NCBI GenBank assembly: GCA_018675575.1
Contig: JABGXW010000099.1
Span: 23,288-87,287, forward strand
Source of the DNA: Bacteriovoracaceae bacterium
Lineage (GTDB): Bacteria > Bdellovibrionota > Bacteriovoracia > Bacteriovoracales > Bacteriovoracaceae
Length of the DNA: 64,000 bases
Direction: 5' to 3'
How positions within the stretch are numbered: position 1 is the stretch's first letter; each line of letters opens with the position of its first letter. The position numbers were made by a program, and so were the translations under genes. A model generated the notes under the pieces. That model was not told the origin of the DNA and ran no database searches. It saw nothing but the letters and a program-made list of their open reading frames with translations. Positions 9,620-18,771 of the stretch are shown in pieces.

Positions 9620-11353
9620 TCACCCAATCATAATCCGACCTTCAGGGTAGTCAAATTTTCCTCTTTCTCTACCTCTTTGGCCGATTGCTAGAATTAAAGT
9701 AAGTGGTCCTATACGACCTATTAGCATCATCAGTGATATAAAGAATTTTCCCGCTATAGTTAAGTACGGAGTAATACCCAGAGAGAGACCCACAGTCCCA
9801 CCGGCACTTATAACCTCAAAAAAGATATTAAGAAATGATTGTTCAGACTCTACCTTTATAAGAATCAGTATAAAGATGCTTGTCACAATGATCGAGAAGA
9901 ATGTTAATGCTGTAGCTCTCACTACTAATGAATTTGGAATTGTTCTATCGAAGATTGTTACTTTATTTTCAGCTTTCAAAGTCGATCGTATTGACTGAAA
10001 TAAAATAGCTAATGTCGTTGTTTTAATTCCGCCGCCTGTTGATCCTGGACTCCCTCCAATAAACATCAGTAATGTCATTCCATATATAGTATAGGTATTT
10101 AGGTTATTTAAAGAAATAGTATTGAAGCCAGCGGTTCTCAAGGTGACCGATTGAAAAAATGATATTTGTATTTTCTCCCATAGAGAATAAGAATCCAATG
10201 CTCCTAAGAATTCTCCAAAAAAGAAAAAGAGGGTACCGCCTACAGTTAAAAAAGTCGAGGTAATGATCACGATTTTAGAGTGGAGTCCAAGTCTAATTAA
10301 CGATTTCCCCTTCATAAATACTTCAGTCAATTCCTTAAGAACAATAAATCCAATTCCACCACTTATGATGAGAACACATATTGTTCCATGAATAAGAGGA
10401 TTTGTAGCATATGACTCCAAAGAGGTATCAAACAAAGAAAAACCTGCGTTACAAAAAGCTGAAATAGAGTGGAAGAATCCATAGTAGAGAGCTTTAGAGA
10501 ATTCAAACCCTTCAAAAGTAAATGCTATGGTCAGAACGATTCCGCCCCAAAGCTCAATATAAAAAGTATATTTAATAATATTTAAAATCATTGAAAATAA
10601 ATCTTCTAGATTGGAGACATCTAATAGATCTTGCAGGATCATTCTATCCTTCATTCCCAAAGACTTTCCAAGAAGAATGGTCATAGAAGAATATAAAGTC
10701 ATGATAGACAATCCACCAATTTGAATGAGAGCCAAAATGATAATCTGACCAAATAAAGAAAAGTTTTCCTGAAGAGAGAGGGTTGTAAGTCCTGTCACAC
10801 AGGTTGCTGAAGTGGCCATAAAGATGCCATCGATAAAAGAAATCGAACTCCCTTCAACAGAGGAAACAGGCAGCATTAATAAAAATGTACCAAGAAGAAT
10901 AACGCCAATGAATGAGAAGAGTACCATCTGAGCAGGTTTTAATTTCATCCCTTTAAAGACATTCCCCGGTCCAGAAAACTTATACAAGCTATCCTCTTCA
11001 GTTTGATTCTCATCATAGAGTGTTAAAATAGAAGACAACAAATGCGCCGAGGAGAGCATAAAAGCAAATTCCTGATCTCCCCAAGTTAAGACTAGAGGAA
11101 TGAAAACCACCAAACTAAAAATATACTTCCGGAGAAATTCAACATGATCTCTTGAATTAAGATAGTTAGATACTACGACTAATGATAAAATAATCGGAAC
11201 GATCCAAACACTGTAGTTTAAAATAGATGAAATAAGATCCGAATCCCAGCCTATTGGGATTCGATCTGAGGATTTGAGTGAAAATAAAAATATATAGGAC
11301 CCATTTATAAAAAGTTCTGCTAAAAAGGGTATTTTCTTTATAAAATTGGACAT
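9620..11353 (-). CDS. ktrB: Potassium uptake channel subunit, KtrB/TrkH family
   Basis: Inner-membrane K+ translocating subunit. The four-repeat M1-P-M2 architecture is visible, with pore-loop signatures TSATCVTGL, FCNAGFS, RTAGFNTIS and ISAGGTVGLSLG, each carrying the filter glycine. At 577 residues it is longer than typical KtrB (about 450); the extra length is an N-terminal membrane region of roughly 120 residues before the first repeat. The C-terminal GRIGPLTL motif is present. No clear Shine-Dalgarno precedes the ATG. It is the first gene of the ktrB-ktrA-HAMP/PAS run and is divergent from the RNA methyltransferase at 11414. Confidence 0.92.
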   Translation of the reverse strand: MSNFIKKIPFLAELFINGSYIFLFSLKSSDRIPIGWDSDLISSILNYSVWIVPIILSLVVVSNYLNSRDHVEFLRKYIFSLVVFIPLVLTWGDQEFAFMLSSAHLLSSILTLYDENQTEEDSLYKFSGPGNVFKGMKLKPAQMVLFSFIGVILLGTFLLMLPVSSVEGSSISFIDGIFMATSATCVTGLTTLSLQENFSLFGQIIILALIQIGGLSIMTLYSSMTILLGKSLGMKDRMILQDLLDVSNLEDLFSMILNIIKYTFYIELWGGIVLTIAFTFEGFEFSKALYYGFFHSISAFCNAGFSLFDTSLESYATNPLIHGTICVLIISGGIGFIVLKELTEVFMKGKSLIRLGLHSKIVIITSTFLTVGGTLFFFFGEFLGALDSYSLWEKIQISFFQSVTLRTAGFNTISLNNLNTYTIYGMTLLMFIGGSPGSTGGGIKTTTLAILFQSIRSTLKAENKVTIFDRTIPNSLVVRATALTFFSIIVTSIFILILIKVESEQSFLNIFFEVISAGGTVGLSLGITPYLTIAGKFFISLMMLIGRIGPLTLILAIGQRGRERGKFDYPEGRIMIG

Positions 11354-11413
11354 AAGTTAATGATAATACTATTTCAATTAATTGATGGCATAGGTATCAT
11401 TTTTCCGGGGTAA

Positions 11414-12538
11414 GTGATTTTGAACCATAACGATAGGACCAAAAACTTCAAAATTGAACATATTGACCCCATGGGACAAGGTGTATCTAAAATAGGTGAC
11501 AAAATCATTTTTATTCCCAAAACTCTCCCAGGCGAAGAAGGTCTTTGTGAAGTATTACAGAGTAAAAAAGGTGTCGAGTTTGCAAAATTATCATCTATTG
11601 AATTACCTTCTCCAGACAGAGTAAGAGCTGAATGTCCACATTTTGAAGATTGCCCTTCTTGCCATTATTTACATACTTCTTATGCTAATGAGTTACTCCA
11701 TAAGAAAAATGCCATCCAAAAAGAACTTCGACCCATTACCATTCAAGGTGAAATAGAAGTTATTCCAGCAGACACGCGATTTGATTATCGAAATAGAATT
11801 CAACTGCATTATGATTTAAATGAAGAAAAAATTGGTTATATAGATGTTAAAAATAAGCGGATCAACGAAGTCCCTCATTGCCTATTGCCACAAAAAATAA
11901 TTCAAGAAAAAGTTAAGTCCTTGTATCAAAATAAATTTAAAGGTTTTCCACAAAAAAGAGAAACAGGTCATATAGAAATCTATGTCAATTCAAAAACAAA
12001 TCGAGTCGAAACAGCTTTTAACAAGGCCTATGCCCATGCTGGCTTTACACAAGTTAATTTCGAAATGAATGAGAAAGCATTAAGCCTGATCCATTCTTAT
12101 GTTGCTCCAAAAATAAACAAGACCTCATTAGTTATTGATTTATTTGGAGGAAAAGGAAATCTCTCACGGGCCTTTTCCACAAGCAATACATACGTAGTCG
12201 ATAAGTACCATCCAAAATATATACCCAAAAATGACATTCAAAAATTTATAAATCTTGATATTTTTAAGAAAAAGTCTCACAAAAATCTAGCGAAACAGGT
12301 GGGAGGTGAATGTGATGTGCTGCTCATAGATCCACCAAGGTCTGGATTTAAAAATATTAAATTATTCACAGATGTTCTAAAACCTAAAGTTATTGTCTAT
12401 ATGAGCTGTAAGACCTCGACTATGGTAAGGGATCTCCTCTCGATAGATAATGAATATCATTTTCACAAAGCTCATTTACTCGATTTTTTTCCCGCTACCT
12501 ACCATTATGAAAGTTTAATTTTTGCAAACTTCAAATAG
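11414..12538 (+). CDS. Fe-S class 23S rRNA (uracil-5-)-methyltransferase, RumA/RlmD family
   Basis: SAM-dependent enzyme forming 5-methyluridine in RNA. An N-terminal TRAM-like domain (residues 10-65) is followed by an Fe-S cluster cysteine set: Cys74, Cys80, Cys83 and probably Cys156. The family block FTQVN is at 211-215, the SAM motif LVIDLFGGKGNL at 239-250 and DPPRSG at 306-311. The catalytic nucleophile is Cys332 in MSCKTSTMVRD. The start is GTG, supported by CGGGG five bases upstream. At 374 residues it is shorter than RlmD (about 430). The exact target uridine cannot be assigned, so no symbol is given. Confidence 0.9.
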   Translation: MILNHNDRTKNFKIEHIDPMGQGVSKIGDKIIFIPKTLPGEEGLCEVLQSKKGVEFAKLSSIELPSPDRVRAECPHFEDCPSCHYLHTSYANELLHKKNAIQKELRPITIQGEIEVIPADTRFDYRNRIQLHYDLNEEKIGYIDVKNKRINEVPHCLLPQKIIQEKVKSLYQNKFKGFPQKRETGHIEIYVNSKTNRVETAFNKAYAHAGFTQVNFEMNEKALSLIHSYVAPKINKTSLVIDLFGGKGNLSRAFSTSNTYVVDKYHPKYIPKNDIQKFINLDIFKKKSHKNLAKQVGGECDVLLIDPPRSGFKNIKLFTDVLKPKVIVYMSCKTSTMVRDLLSIDNEYHFHKAHLLDFFPATYHYESLIFANFK

Positions 12539-12636
12539 ATACTCTTTTACTATGCAGAACGCCATCAGCACCGTAGAATATTAACTATAGGTTGGAAACA
12601 GCGTAACGCATTAATCCGACTCTAGAGGTCCTTTAA

Positions 12637-13506
12637 ATGAAACTTTTTATCATAATTTCTATGCTCTTTTTTGTAATCAACTGCTCCTCAAATAAAACCG
12701 TTCATAAATCACCTTCAGATAAAAAAGCTGAACTTTATTATGAACATGGAACTGCAAAACTCATTAACAAAAAATATACTCAAGCATTACATTTCTTCTT
12801 AAAAGCGCTAGAGCTTAAACCGAAAAATACAAAAATTAGAAATAATTTAGCCATGTCTTACTGGTTCAAAAATAAAGTTGAGCTGGCTATTAGCCACCTA
12901 AAGGAAGCAATTGAAATTGATGAGAATAACTCTGATGCCAGAAATAATCTTGCATCCATTTATTATCAACAAAGAAAATTTGACCTTGCTCTTATTGAAT
13001 ACAAAAAAGTTGCAGCTAATCTTACCTATAATCGTCAGTATAGGACCTATTACAATATGGCCCTTATTTTTAATAAAAAAGGTGAAGATGAGCTCGTAGC
13101 AAAATATTTAGAAAAATCAATTAAAGAAAGAACTGACTACTGTCCTGCACATTATCTACGAGGAAAACTTCTCTATAAAAATAGAAGATTTAATTTAGCA
13201 CTAGAGGAATTTCATCAATCATCTCTTGGTACTTGCATTAAGGATGCTGGACCGGTTTTTTGGAAGGCCAAAACACTCGCTTCACAAAAAAGATATTTCA
13301 GAGCAAAGCAGATGTTTAAAGATGCAATAAAAAAGTTCCCTAAAAGTGGATATGCTAAAAGGGCTTATCAAGAGATTTCAAAAATTACTCAGTCTGAACT
13401 TCTATCTGAAAAGGTGAGGGAAGAAAATTACCGCTATAAAAATAACCGAAAATCTTTACAATCTAAGCAAGAACAACCACTAGACTTAGAAACACCTGAG
13501 TTTTAA
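12637..13506 (+). CDS. TPR-repeat lipoprotein, PilF/PilW-like
   Basis: A 289-residue lipoprotein. The signal peptide ends in the lipobox VINC with Cys16 as the lipidated residue. At least four tetratricopeptide repeats follow between about residues 34 and 240, for example the segment with LELKPKNTKIRNNLA. The tail is Arg/Lys/Gln-rich. PilF/PilW lipoproteins of this form place the type IV pilus secretin in the outer membrane, and in gammaproteobacteria pilF often sits next to rodZ, as here (rodZ starts 21 bases downstream). The TPR lipoprotein call is firm, the pilotin role is inference. The start ATG follows GAGG. Confidence 0.85.
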   Translation: MKLFIIISMLFFVINCSSNKTVHKSPSDKKAELYYEHGTAKLINKKYTQALHFFLKALELKPKNTKIRNNLAMSYWFKNKVELAISHLKEAIEIDENNSDARNNLASIYYQQRKFDLALIEYKKVAANLTYNRQYRTYYNMALIFNKKGEDELVAKYLEKSIKERTDYCPAHYLRGKLLYKNRRFNLALEEFHQSSLGTCIKDAGPVFWKAKTLASQKRYFRAKQMFKDAIKKFPKSGYAKRAYQEISKITQSELLSEKVREENYRYKNNRKSLQSKQEQPLDLETPEF

Positions 13507-13527
13507 ATTTTCAGGAAGGCTAATTAA

Positions 13528-14721
13528 ATGTCCGACGATTATTCCGACAATTTTGATCAAGAAGAAGATCTTTCTGAATCAAAGATGGAATCCTTTGATG
13601 AGGATGTGACCATCGGCAAATATTTAAAGTTTGAAAGAGAACTTAGAGATGTCTCTCTAAAAGTTGTTAGCCAGCATACAAAGATTTCACTCACAATGCT
13701 TACATACCTTGAAAGTGAAGAATATGAAAGACTTCCTGATCTCGCTTATGTCAGAGGATTTGTGAAAAATTATTCTAAAGAACTTGGTATCAGTACTATT
13801 GCCGCCCTAGAAGTTCTTGAGTCAACATATAAAATGTTAAACAAAGAGACAGTAGATATTAATACTCATGCTAAATCATTACAAAACCCTGAGCCGATGG
13901 AATCAGATAGTAGTTTGAAATTAATTGGGATCATTGCTATTGTGATTGCCTTCGTTGCTATTATTTTCACAATGACAAGAGGAGAGAAGGAAGCCGAAGA
14001 TCAATCACTGGCCAAAGTTGAAATAACGGCGTCGCCAACTTCAACTCCCGTAAAAAATCGAAATGCTATCAAGCCAACAACCCTATCTGTCAACACTCCC
14101 CTAAGAAAGGAAATTGTAACACCAGGGCCAACTGCCATTCCTGATGCAACCCAAATTATCGTCGAAAATGATACATCTAATACCACTGCAATACCAGAGT
14201 CCATCAAGGTTGCTGAAACTAATGACACAGAAGAAAAACTAATAAAAGATGAAACCGAGGAAAAAGAAAAAGAAAAAGAAATTAAGTTCCAAATATTATC
14301 GAGAAATCTTTATAGCTATTCTGATGAAAGTGAGAAAGCACTTGAAGAATTTGTACCCCTTACATATAGAAAATCAATCATCTCAGGAAAACAAAACCTT
14401 TACATTGCTGCTGAAAATGGCGAAACCTGGATTACATACAAAGTTGATCAAGAGCCAGTTAAAAAAATCATTCTTAGAGAAGGGAGTAATTTACAGGTCA
14501 CAGGAGATGAGATTACAGCTTTCTTAGGAAATGTTCATGTCACTAAAATCTTTCTTAATAACAAACTTCTTAATATTGTTTCTAGATCAGGAGTTAAAAG
14601 TCTCATTTTTCCTCAAGAGATTAGAGCAAAGCACAAGTATCCACTCTTCATTTATCACGAGGATGGATCAGTAACTTCGAGCTATGAATATATTAAAGGT
14701 AGAGATGCAAAAAAGAATTAA
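13528..14721 (+). CDS. rodZ: RodZ-like cell-shape protein
   Basis: Bitopic membrane protein that links MreB to the cell-wall machinery. It has an N-terminal Cro/C1-type helix-turn-helix (about residues 29-95, with LKVVSQHTKISLTMLTYLE and the RGFVKNYS block typical of the HTH_25 group). One transmembrane helix follows (131-149), then a Thr/Pro/Glu-rich periplasmic linker and a C-terminal beta domain of DUF4115 type (about 300-385). The stretch encoding KEKEKEKE near 14265 is low-complexity and adenine-rich. It is preceded by AGGAAGG and follows the TPR lipoprotein gene in one apparent operon. Confidence 0.9.
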   Translation: MSDDYSDNFDQEEDLSESKMESFDEDVTIGKYLKFERELRDVSLKVVSQHTKISLTMLTYLESEEYERLPDLAYVRGFVKNYSKELGISTIAALEVLESTYKMLNKETVDINTHAKSLQNPEPMESDSSLKLIGIIAIVIAFVAIIFTMTRGEKEAEDQSLAKVEITASPTSTPVKNRNAIKPTTLSVNTPLRKEIVTPGPTAIPDATQIIVENDTSNTTAIPESIKVAETNDTEEKLIKDETEEKEKEKEIKFQILSRNLYSYSDESEKALEEFVPLTYRKSIISGKQNLYIAAENGETWITYKVDQEPVKKIILREGSNLQVTGDEITAFLGNVHVTKIFLNNKLLNIVSRSGVKSLIFPQEIRAKHKYPLFIYHEDGSVTSSYEYIKGRDAKKN

Positions 14722-14724
14722 GCT

Positions 14725-15897
14725 TTAGTTCTCCCAATCCAACTTCCGATAGAAAAATCCAGAAATAAGAGTGGCTAATAAAGTGGGAATGAAAACCACA
14801 AGCCAAGTATGAATTTTTCCTTTTTGTGCCAATGAAACTCCAGCAAAGAACACAACATAATAAGCAATCAAAATTCCAAAAGATATCATACCTGTATTTT
14901 TAGTACGGCCTCGCCCTTTTTTTATCCCCATAGTGAAACCAATCAAAATAAAAACAATAACCTGAAAAGGAGTATTAATTCGAGTCCAATATTCAAGTTC
15001 CGTCTTGGACTTAACTCTTAAAATCTCTCTTCTCTCCGCCTGCTCTTCACCCGTTAGAGATTTTTTATTTGAAAATTCTTTTAATCGTTTTTTTCTATTC
15101 GTGACAAGATTAGATAATTCACGTGAAGATCTCATAGAATCCCTCGCCACAAATCCGGGTTGAAAATTATCGCCCATTAATGGAAAGTCGTATTCCTCAA
15201 AATGGATATTTTCAATGGTTCCCTTCTTAATTCCTTTTGTTTTAGTGATGATTCCATTTTTCAAATGAAGCCTAATAGAGGGGACATTAAATTCACCGCT
15301 ATATTGCTTAATTAATGCTCCTCTTTTTGCGGTAATAATTTGTTGCCCCTTGTCCCCTTGGGTATGAATAAAGACTCCATACAATTGATTTCCTCCGCGT
15401 TTTACTTTATCAGCAAATAAAGTAACACCTGGAATCTCCGTAAAAAAATCTTCAGAGCTTATGTCGGCCAGCATTCCTCTGCTTGTAAGCCTTACAATAG
15501 TATTTTTAAATTTAGTCTGTGAAACGGGAATCAAAGATCGATTTAGAGAAAAGATACCTGCAGCAATGGTGATTCCCAAAACCAAATAAGGATAAAAAAT
15601 CTTTCCTTTAGTCATACCAAACGAACGCATTGCAACAATCTCTGAGTCCTCACATAGTTTATTCAATGTATAAATGGTAGCAATCAGTACTGAAAGAGGT
15701 ATCGCTGTCGGTAAAAAAGAAACTGCAATATGTCCCGTAAGTGCCGCAACAGTCCAGAAGTCGACTCCTTTATTGATCACCATTTCAAGAATTCTGAATA
15801 ATTGAAAAGTAAGCAAAAAACCTACAAAAAACATGCAGCTCACAATAAAAGGCGGTATAAATTGAAAAGCTAAATAGCGCTGAGCAATACTTAACAC
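14725..15897 (-). CDS. LptF/LptG-family LPS export permease
   Basis: Inner-membrane permease of the LptB2FG transporter that extracts lipopolysaccharide for delivery to the outer membrane. The 390 residues show the YjgP/YjgQ layout: three N-terminal helices, a periplasmic beta-jellyroll of about 200 residues, then three C-terminal helices ending near the terminus. The block EDSEIVAMRSFGMTKGKI (about 82-99) is the coupling-helix region that contacts LptB. The start is GTG with AAGGA six bases upstream. Only one permease is present here, so its partner must be elsewhere. It converges on rodZ with three bases between the stops and is divergent from pepA. Confidence 0.9.
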   Translation of the reverse strand: MLSIAQRYLAFQFIPPFIVSCMFFVGFLLTFQLFRILEMVINKGVDFWTVAALTGHIAVSFLPTAIPLSVLIATIYTLNKLCEDSEIVAMRSFGMTKGKIFYPYLVLGITIAAGIFSLNRSLIPVSQTKFKNTIVRLTSRGMLADISSEDFFTEIPGVTLFADKVKRGGNQLYGVFIHTQGDKGQQIITAKRGALIKQYSGEFNVPSIRLHLKNGIITKTKGIKKGTIENIHFEEYDFPLMGDNFQPGFVARDSMRSSRELSNLVTNRKKRLKEFSNKKSLTGEEQAERREILRVKSKTELEYWTRINTPFQVIVFILIGFTMGIKKGRGRTKNTGMISFGILIAYYVVFFAGVSLAQKGKIHTWLVVFIPTLLATLISGFFYRKLDWEN

Positions 15898-16001
15898 TGA
15901 ATTCCTTAGGTTCTTAGACAGATTGAAACTGCTTATGCTAGTTTAACCCGCAGTTATATAAAGAACAACCTGCATAAATAACAATACCATAAGGAAGAAT
16001 C

Positions 16002-17519
16002 ATGGAATTAAAACTTGCGTTTAATCAAACCACTCCCGTATCTACGGACCTTCATGTTGTTGCTGCTTTTAGCAAATCAACTGAAGCGAAAGGAAAAAAA
16101 TCTACACAATCATTGGTTAATGGCCATTGGTCTAAAGAACTTAAAGAAGCTTTTTTGAAAGTTAATTCAAATTCCTCCTTCACAGGAAGTCAGGGGCAAT
16201 CTGTTTTATTTCCACTTGAAAATGGAACTATGGTGTACGCATTAGGCTGTGGTGAAAAAAATAAAATTAAAAGAGAAAGTTTAAGAAAGATTATGGCGAA
16301 TCTCTTTAAAAAAATTAAAGACAGTCATTCAAATGTTTCTTTTGATATTGATGCTCTTATTATTAAAAAAGATGTAACTGGAACGATAGACGCTTTAGCA
16401 GAATCACTATACATGACAAATTATGCCTTTGATAAATATCTTACAAAGAAGGCCACTTGCAAACTTGAATCTATAACTTTTCAAACTACAGAAAAGAAAA
16501 CGAAACAAAAGTCTGCTGAAAAGTCTCTTGAAAATGCCAAAATCATTGGTGATGCTGTTGCCTTTGGTAGAGACCTCGTTAATGAACCACCAAATGTTCT
16601 TTTCTCGACTTCTTATTCAAAAATAATTGAAAAAGATGTTAAGAATATCAAAAGAGTAAAATTTAAAGCTCTTGGAAAAGCTGATCTAAAAAAAGAGAAG
16701 ATGGGAATGTTTCTTTCCGTTAATGCTGGGTCTGCTCATGAGCCAAGACTAGTCCATCTAACTTATGCTCCTGCTAAACTGACAAAAAAGACCAAGCATA
16801 TTGCACTTGTTGGAAAAGGACTAACTTTTGATACTGGAGGATATTCATTAAAGCCTGGTGGCTCAATGATGAATATGAAATATGATATGGCCGGCTCGGC
16901 CACTATGTATGCCGCTTTTAGAGCAGCTGCTATGCTTCAACCTAATGTAAAAATAACTTGTATTCTAGGTATGACTGATAATGCTGTTAATGAACATGCC
17001 ACTATGCCAGATTCAATCGTCACTGCCAGAAATGGAAAGACAGTTGAAATTTTAAACACTGACGCTGAGGGAAGACTAGTTCTTGGAGATTGTTTAGATT
17101 ATGCCTGTGACCAAAAACCTAATGTTGTGATCGACGCTGCGACTTTAACCGGTGCTTGTTTAGTGGCGCTTGGGACTGAAGTTTGTGCTCTTATGAGTAA
17201 TTCAAAAAAGCTTTCCGCTGATTTATTAAAATCATCTGATTCTGTTGATGAAAAACTTTGGGAACTTCCTATCATTGATGAATGGAGAGATGATATGAAA
17301 TCTAATATCGCTGATCTTAAAAATATCGGCAGTACCAGATTTGCAGGAACTCCAAAAGCAGCTGCCTTCTTACAAGAATTTGTTCAAGAAGGAGTTGATT
17401 GGGCCCATCTTGATATTGCAGGGGTTGGTGATTCAGCAAAGCATCTTCCCTACTGTCCTTCAAAAGGGGCCAGTGGAATTATGGTGAGGTCTTTAGTTCA
17501 TTACATGACAAATGCCTAA
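16002..17519 (+). CDS. pepA: Leucyl aminopeptidase, M17 family
   Basis: Cytosolic hexameric metallo-aminopeptidase removing N-terminal residues from peptides. The 505 residues hold the M17 di-metal site: GKGLTFDTGG with Lys272 and Asp277, the catalytic lysine in SLKPGG (Lys284), Asp295 and the signature NTDAEGR (352-358). The N-terminal non-catalytic domain is divergent and Lys-rich. AAGGA lies seven bases before the ATG. The last eight bases overlap the start of trmL, suggesting coupled translation. Confidence 0.95.
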   Translation: MELKLAFNQTTPVSTDLHVVAAFSKSTEAKGKKSTQSLVNGHWSKELKEAFLKVNSNSSFTGSQGQSVLFPLENGTMVYALGCGEKNKIKRESLRKIMANLFKKIKDSHSNVSFDIDALIIKKDVTGTIDALAESLYMTNYAFDKYLTKKATCKLESITFQTTEKKTKQKSAEKSLENAKIIGDAVAFGRDLVNEPPNVLFSTSYSKIIEKDVKNIKRVKFKALGKADLKKEKMGMFLSVNAGSAHEPRLVHLTYAPAKLTKKTKHIALVGKGLTFDTGGYSLKPGGSMMNMKYDMAGSATMYAAFRAAAMLQPNVKITCILGMTDNAVNEHATMPDSIVTARNGKTVEILNTDAEGRLVLGDCLDYACDQKPNVVIDAATLTGACLVALGTEVCALMSNSKKLSADLLKSSDSVDEKLWELPIIDEWRDDMKSNIADLKNIGSTRFAGTPKAAAFLQEFVQEGVDWAHLDIAGVGDSAKHLPYCPSKGASGIMVRSLVHYMTNA

Positions 17520-17985
17520 GGATATAAAAGAAAATAGTTTTAAAATTGTTCTCTACGCGCCCGAGATCCCTGGTAACACAGGGTCCATCGGGCGTACTTG
17601 TTTAGCTCTTGATATACGTTTGATCCTGATCAAACCCTATGGTTTTGACTTAGATGAAAAAGCTGTTCGAAGAGCGGGACTTGATTATTGGAAGCATGTT
17701 GATTTAGTTGAATACGAATCTTTTGATGACTTCTTTGAAAAAGAACAACCAGAGCATCTTTATTTCATGACAAAGTTCGCTGAGAAATCTTATTTCGATG
17801 CAGACTTTAGAGAAAATTCCTATCTAATATTTGGAAGAGAAACCAAAGGCCTGCCCGATTTCGTTCCGGAAAAATACCCTGATGATAGCTATAAGCTTCC
17901 TATGTTTTCTGAGCATGTGAGGAGCTTAAATCTTTCAAATGCAGCAACCGCCGTGGCCTACGAGGCCCTCAGACAACTTTCCTAA
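17512..17985 (+). CDS. trmL: tRNA (cytidine/uridine(34)-2'-O)-methyltransferase TrmL
   Basis: SPOUT-class enzyme that 2'-O-methylates the wobble base of tRNA-Leu isoacceptors. The 157-residue protein matches TrmL in length and order: APEIPGNTGSIGRTC near residues 13-27, a central FGRETKGLP loop and the C-terminal knot SLNLSNAATAVAYEALRQ. The start overlaps pepA by eight bases and no separate ribosome site is visible. The stop lies seven bases before the left terminal repeat of the transposase element, so the element inserted immediately downstream without disrupting the gene. Confidence 0.95.
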   Translation: MPKDIKENSFKIVLYAPEIPGNTGSIGRTCLALDIRLILIKPYGFDLDEKAVRRAGLDYWKHVDLVEYESFDDFFEKEQPEHLYFMTKFAEKSYFDADFRENSYLIFGRETKGLPDFVPEKYPDDSYKLPMFSEHVRSLNLSNAATAVAYEALRQLS

Positions 17986-17992
17986 AATTCCT

Positions 17993-18016
17993 AAAAGGTG
18001 CCAGCAGACTTTTCAT
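17993..18016 (+). repeat. Left terminal inverted repeat, 24 bp
   Basis: Begins seven bases after the trmL stop. It is the exact reverse complement of 18748-18771. The core is GGTGCCAGCAGAC. Confidence 0.92.
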
Positions 18017-18100
18017 CTATTTTCTTTTTGCGAAAGTCTATGATGGATCTAGAGAAATTTATTTTGTATTTACAGAAAATGAAATATTAAAAGAATAAAC

Positions 18101-18667
18101 TTAAGATTTTACTAATTTATAAATAGATTTTTTTAAGCTTCTAGAGATTTTCACAACTTCTTTATCATGCAAATTTTCTTTTTTTGAATTTAATTTATAA
18201 AGTTTTTCAATTGGAAATTCTAGTTCATCATTATTTCTCTTTGCAGTAGAATAAGGATAATAATGGGCTTCAGCAACAACTTTTGCTCTAATTGGGTTTT
18301 GATAAATATAATCAAAAATCTTTTCCAAGTGATTATTGTCTTTAATTAATGACCATTTATATCTACCAGAAAACATTCTATTTATAAGCTTAGTTTCTAT
18401 TCTTAATTTCAAACTGAAATTTTTACCAAACTCATACATAAATTTATCTAGGTTTTTATCAGGTGTTCTAATTAGCATATGATAATGATTACTCATCAAA
18501 ACAAATTGAGCTATCACTGCAGGATGTTTTTTATATGCATGATTTAAGGAATTAACAGCAATTTCCCATACCTTATCCATGGAACAGGAAAACCATAATT
18601 TATGATTGGATCTATTATAAACGTGATAAAAATGTTCATTTGATCTTATTAATGGACGTCTAGGCAT
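18101..18667 (-). CDS. REP-associated tyrosine transposase (Y1_Tnp, IS200-like)
   Basis: Single-strand DNA nuclease/transposase of about 188 residues. The HUH metal motif is His61-Tyr-His63 in LMSNHYHMLI, and the catalytic tyrosine is in DYIYQNPIRA (Tyr120 or Tyr122). The surrounding FSGRYK and YNRSNHK blocks are typical of TnpA-REP/RAYT proteins. ATG 18667 has GGAG seven bases upstream and is preferred to an in-frame TTG at 18679. The C-terminal 40 residues are Lys-rich. The gene appears intact and occupies most of the element. RAYTs are usually single-copy and domesticated, linked to REP repeats elsewhere in the genome. Confidence 0.92.
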   Translation of the reverse strand: MPRRPLIRSNEHFYHVYNRSNHKLWFSCSMDKVWEIAVNSLNHAYKKHPAVIAQFVLMSNHYHMLIRTPDKNLDKFMYEFGKNFSLKLRIETKLINRMFSGRYKWSLIKDNNHLEKIFDYIYQNPIRAKVVAEAHYYPYSTAKRNNDELEFPIEKLYKLNSKKENLHDKEVVKISRSLKKSIYKLVKS

Positions 18668-18747
18668 AATGTTCTCCAAAAGAGAACTAACTACATATAA
18701 AATAATTTCTCAATAGTTCTTTTTACTTATAAATATAAACTTCAGTT

Positions 18748-18771
18748 ATGAAAAGTCTGCTGGCACCTTTT
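18748..18771 (-). repeat. Right terminal inverted repeat, 24 bp
   Basis: Perfect reverse complement of 17993-18016. Its final T bases merge into a run of T tracts (18768-18794) that lies outside the repeat. Confidence 0.92.

Larger units (their letters stand above)
17993..18771. mobile_element. 779-bp RAYT-type element with perfect 24-bp terminal inverted repeats
   Basis: The segment is bounded by two perfectly complementary 24-base repeats, at 17993-18016 and 18748-18771. Their core is GGTGCCAGCAGAC, with AAAA/TTTT at the outer ends. Complementarity stops exactly at both ends. Between them lies one gene, a Y1/REP-type transposase on the minus strand. Such transposases act on single-stranded DNA and recognise folded palindromic ends, so the repeats are plausible substrates. 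I see no flanking target duplication, as expected for this class. It sits in the short space after trmL. Confidence 0.82.

Noticed and set aside
14255..14282. Adenine-rich repeat coding KEKEKEKE
   Set aside because: Ordinary low-complexity linker in RodZ; does not break the frame.
18006..18039. AGACTTT/AAAGTCT hairpin inside the left end of the transposase element
   Set aside because: Seven pairs with a 20-base loop in AT-rich sequence; not convincing as a REP.
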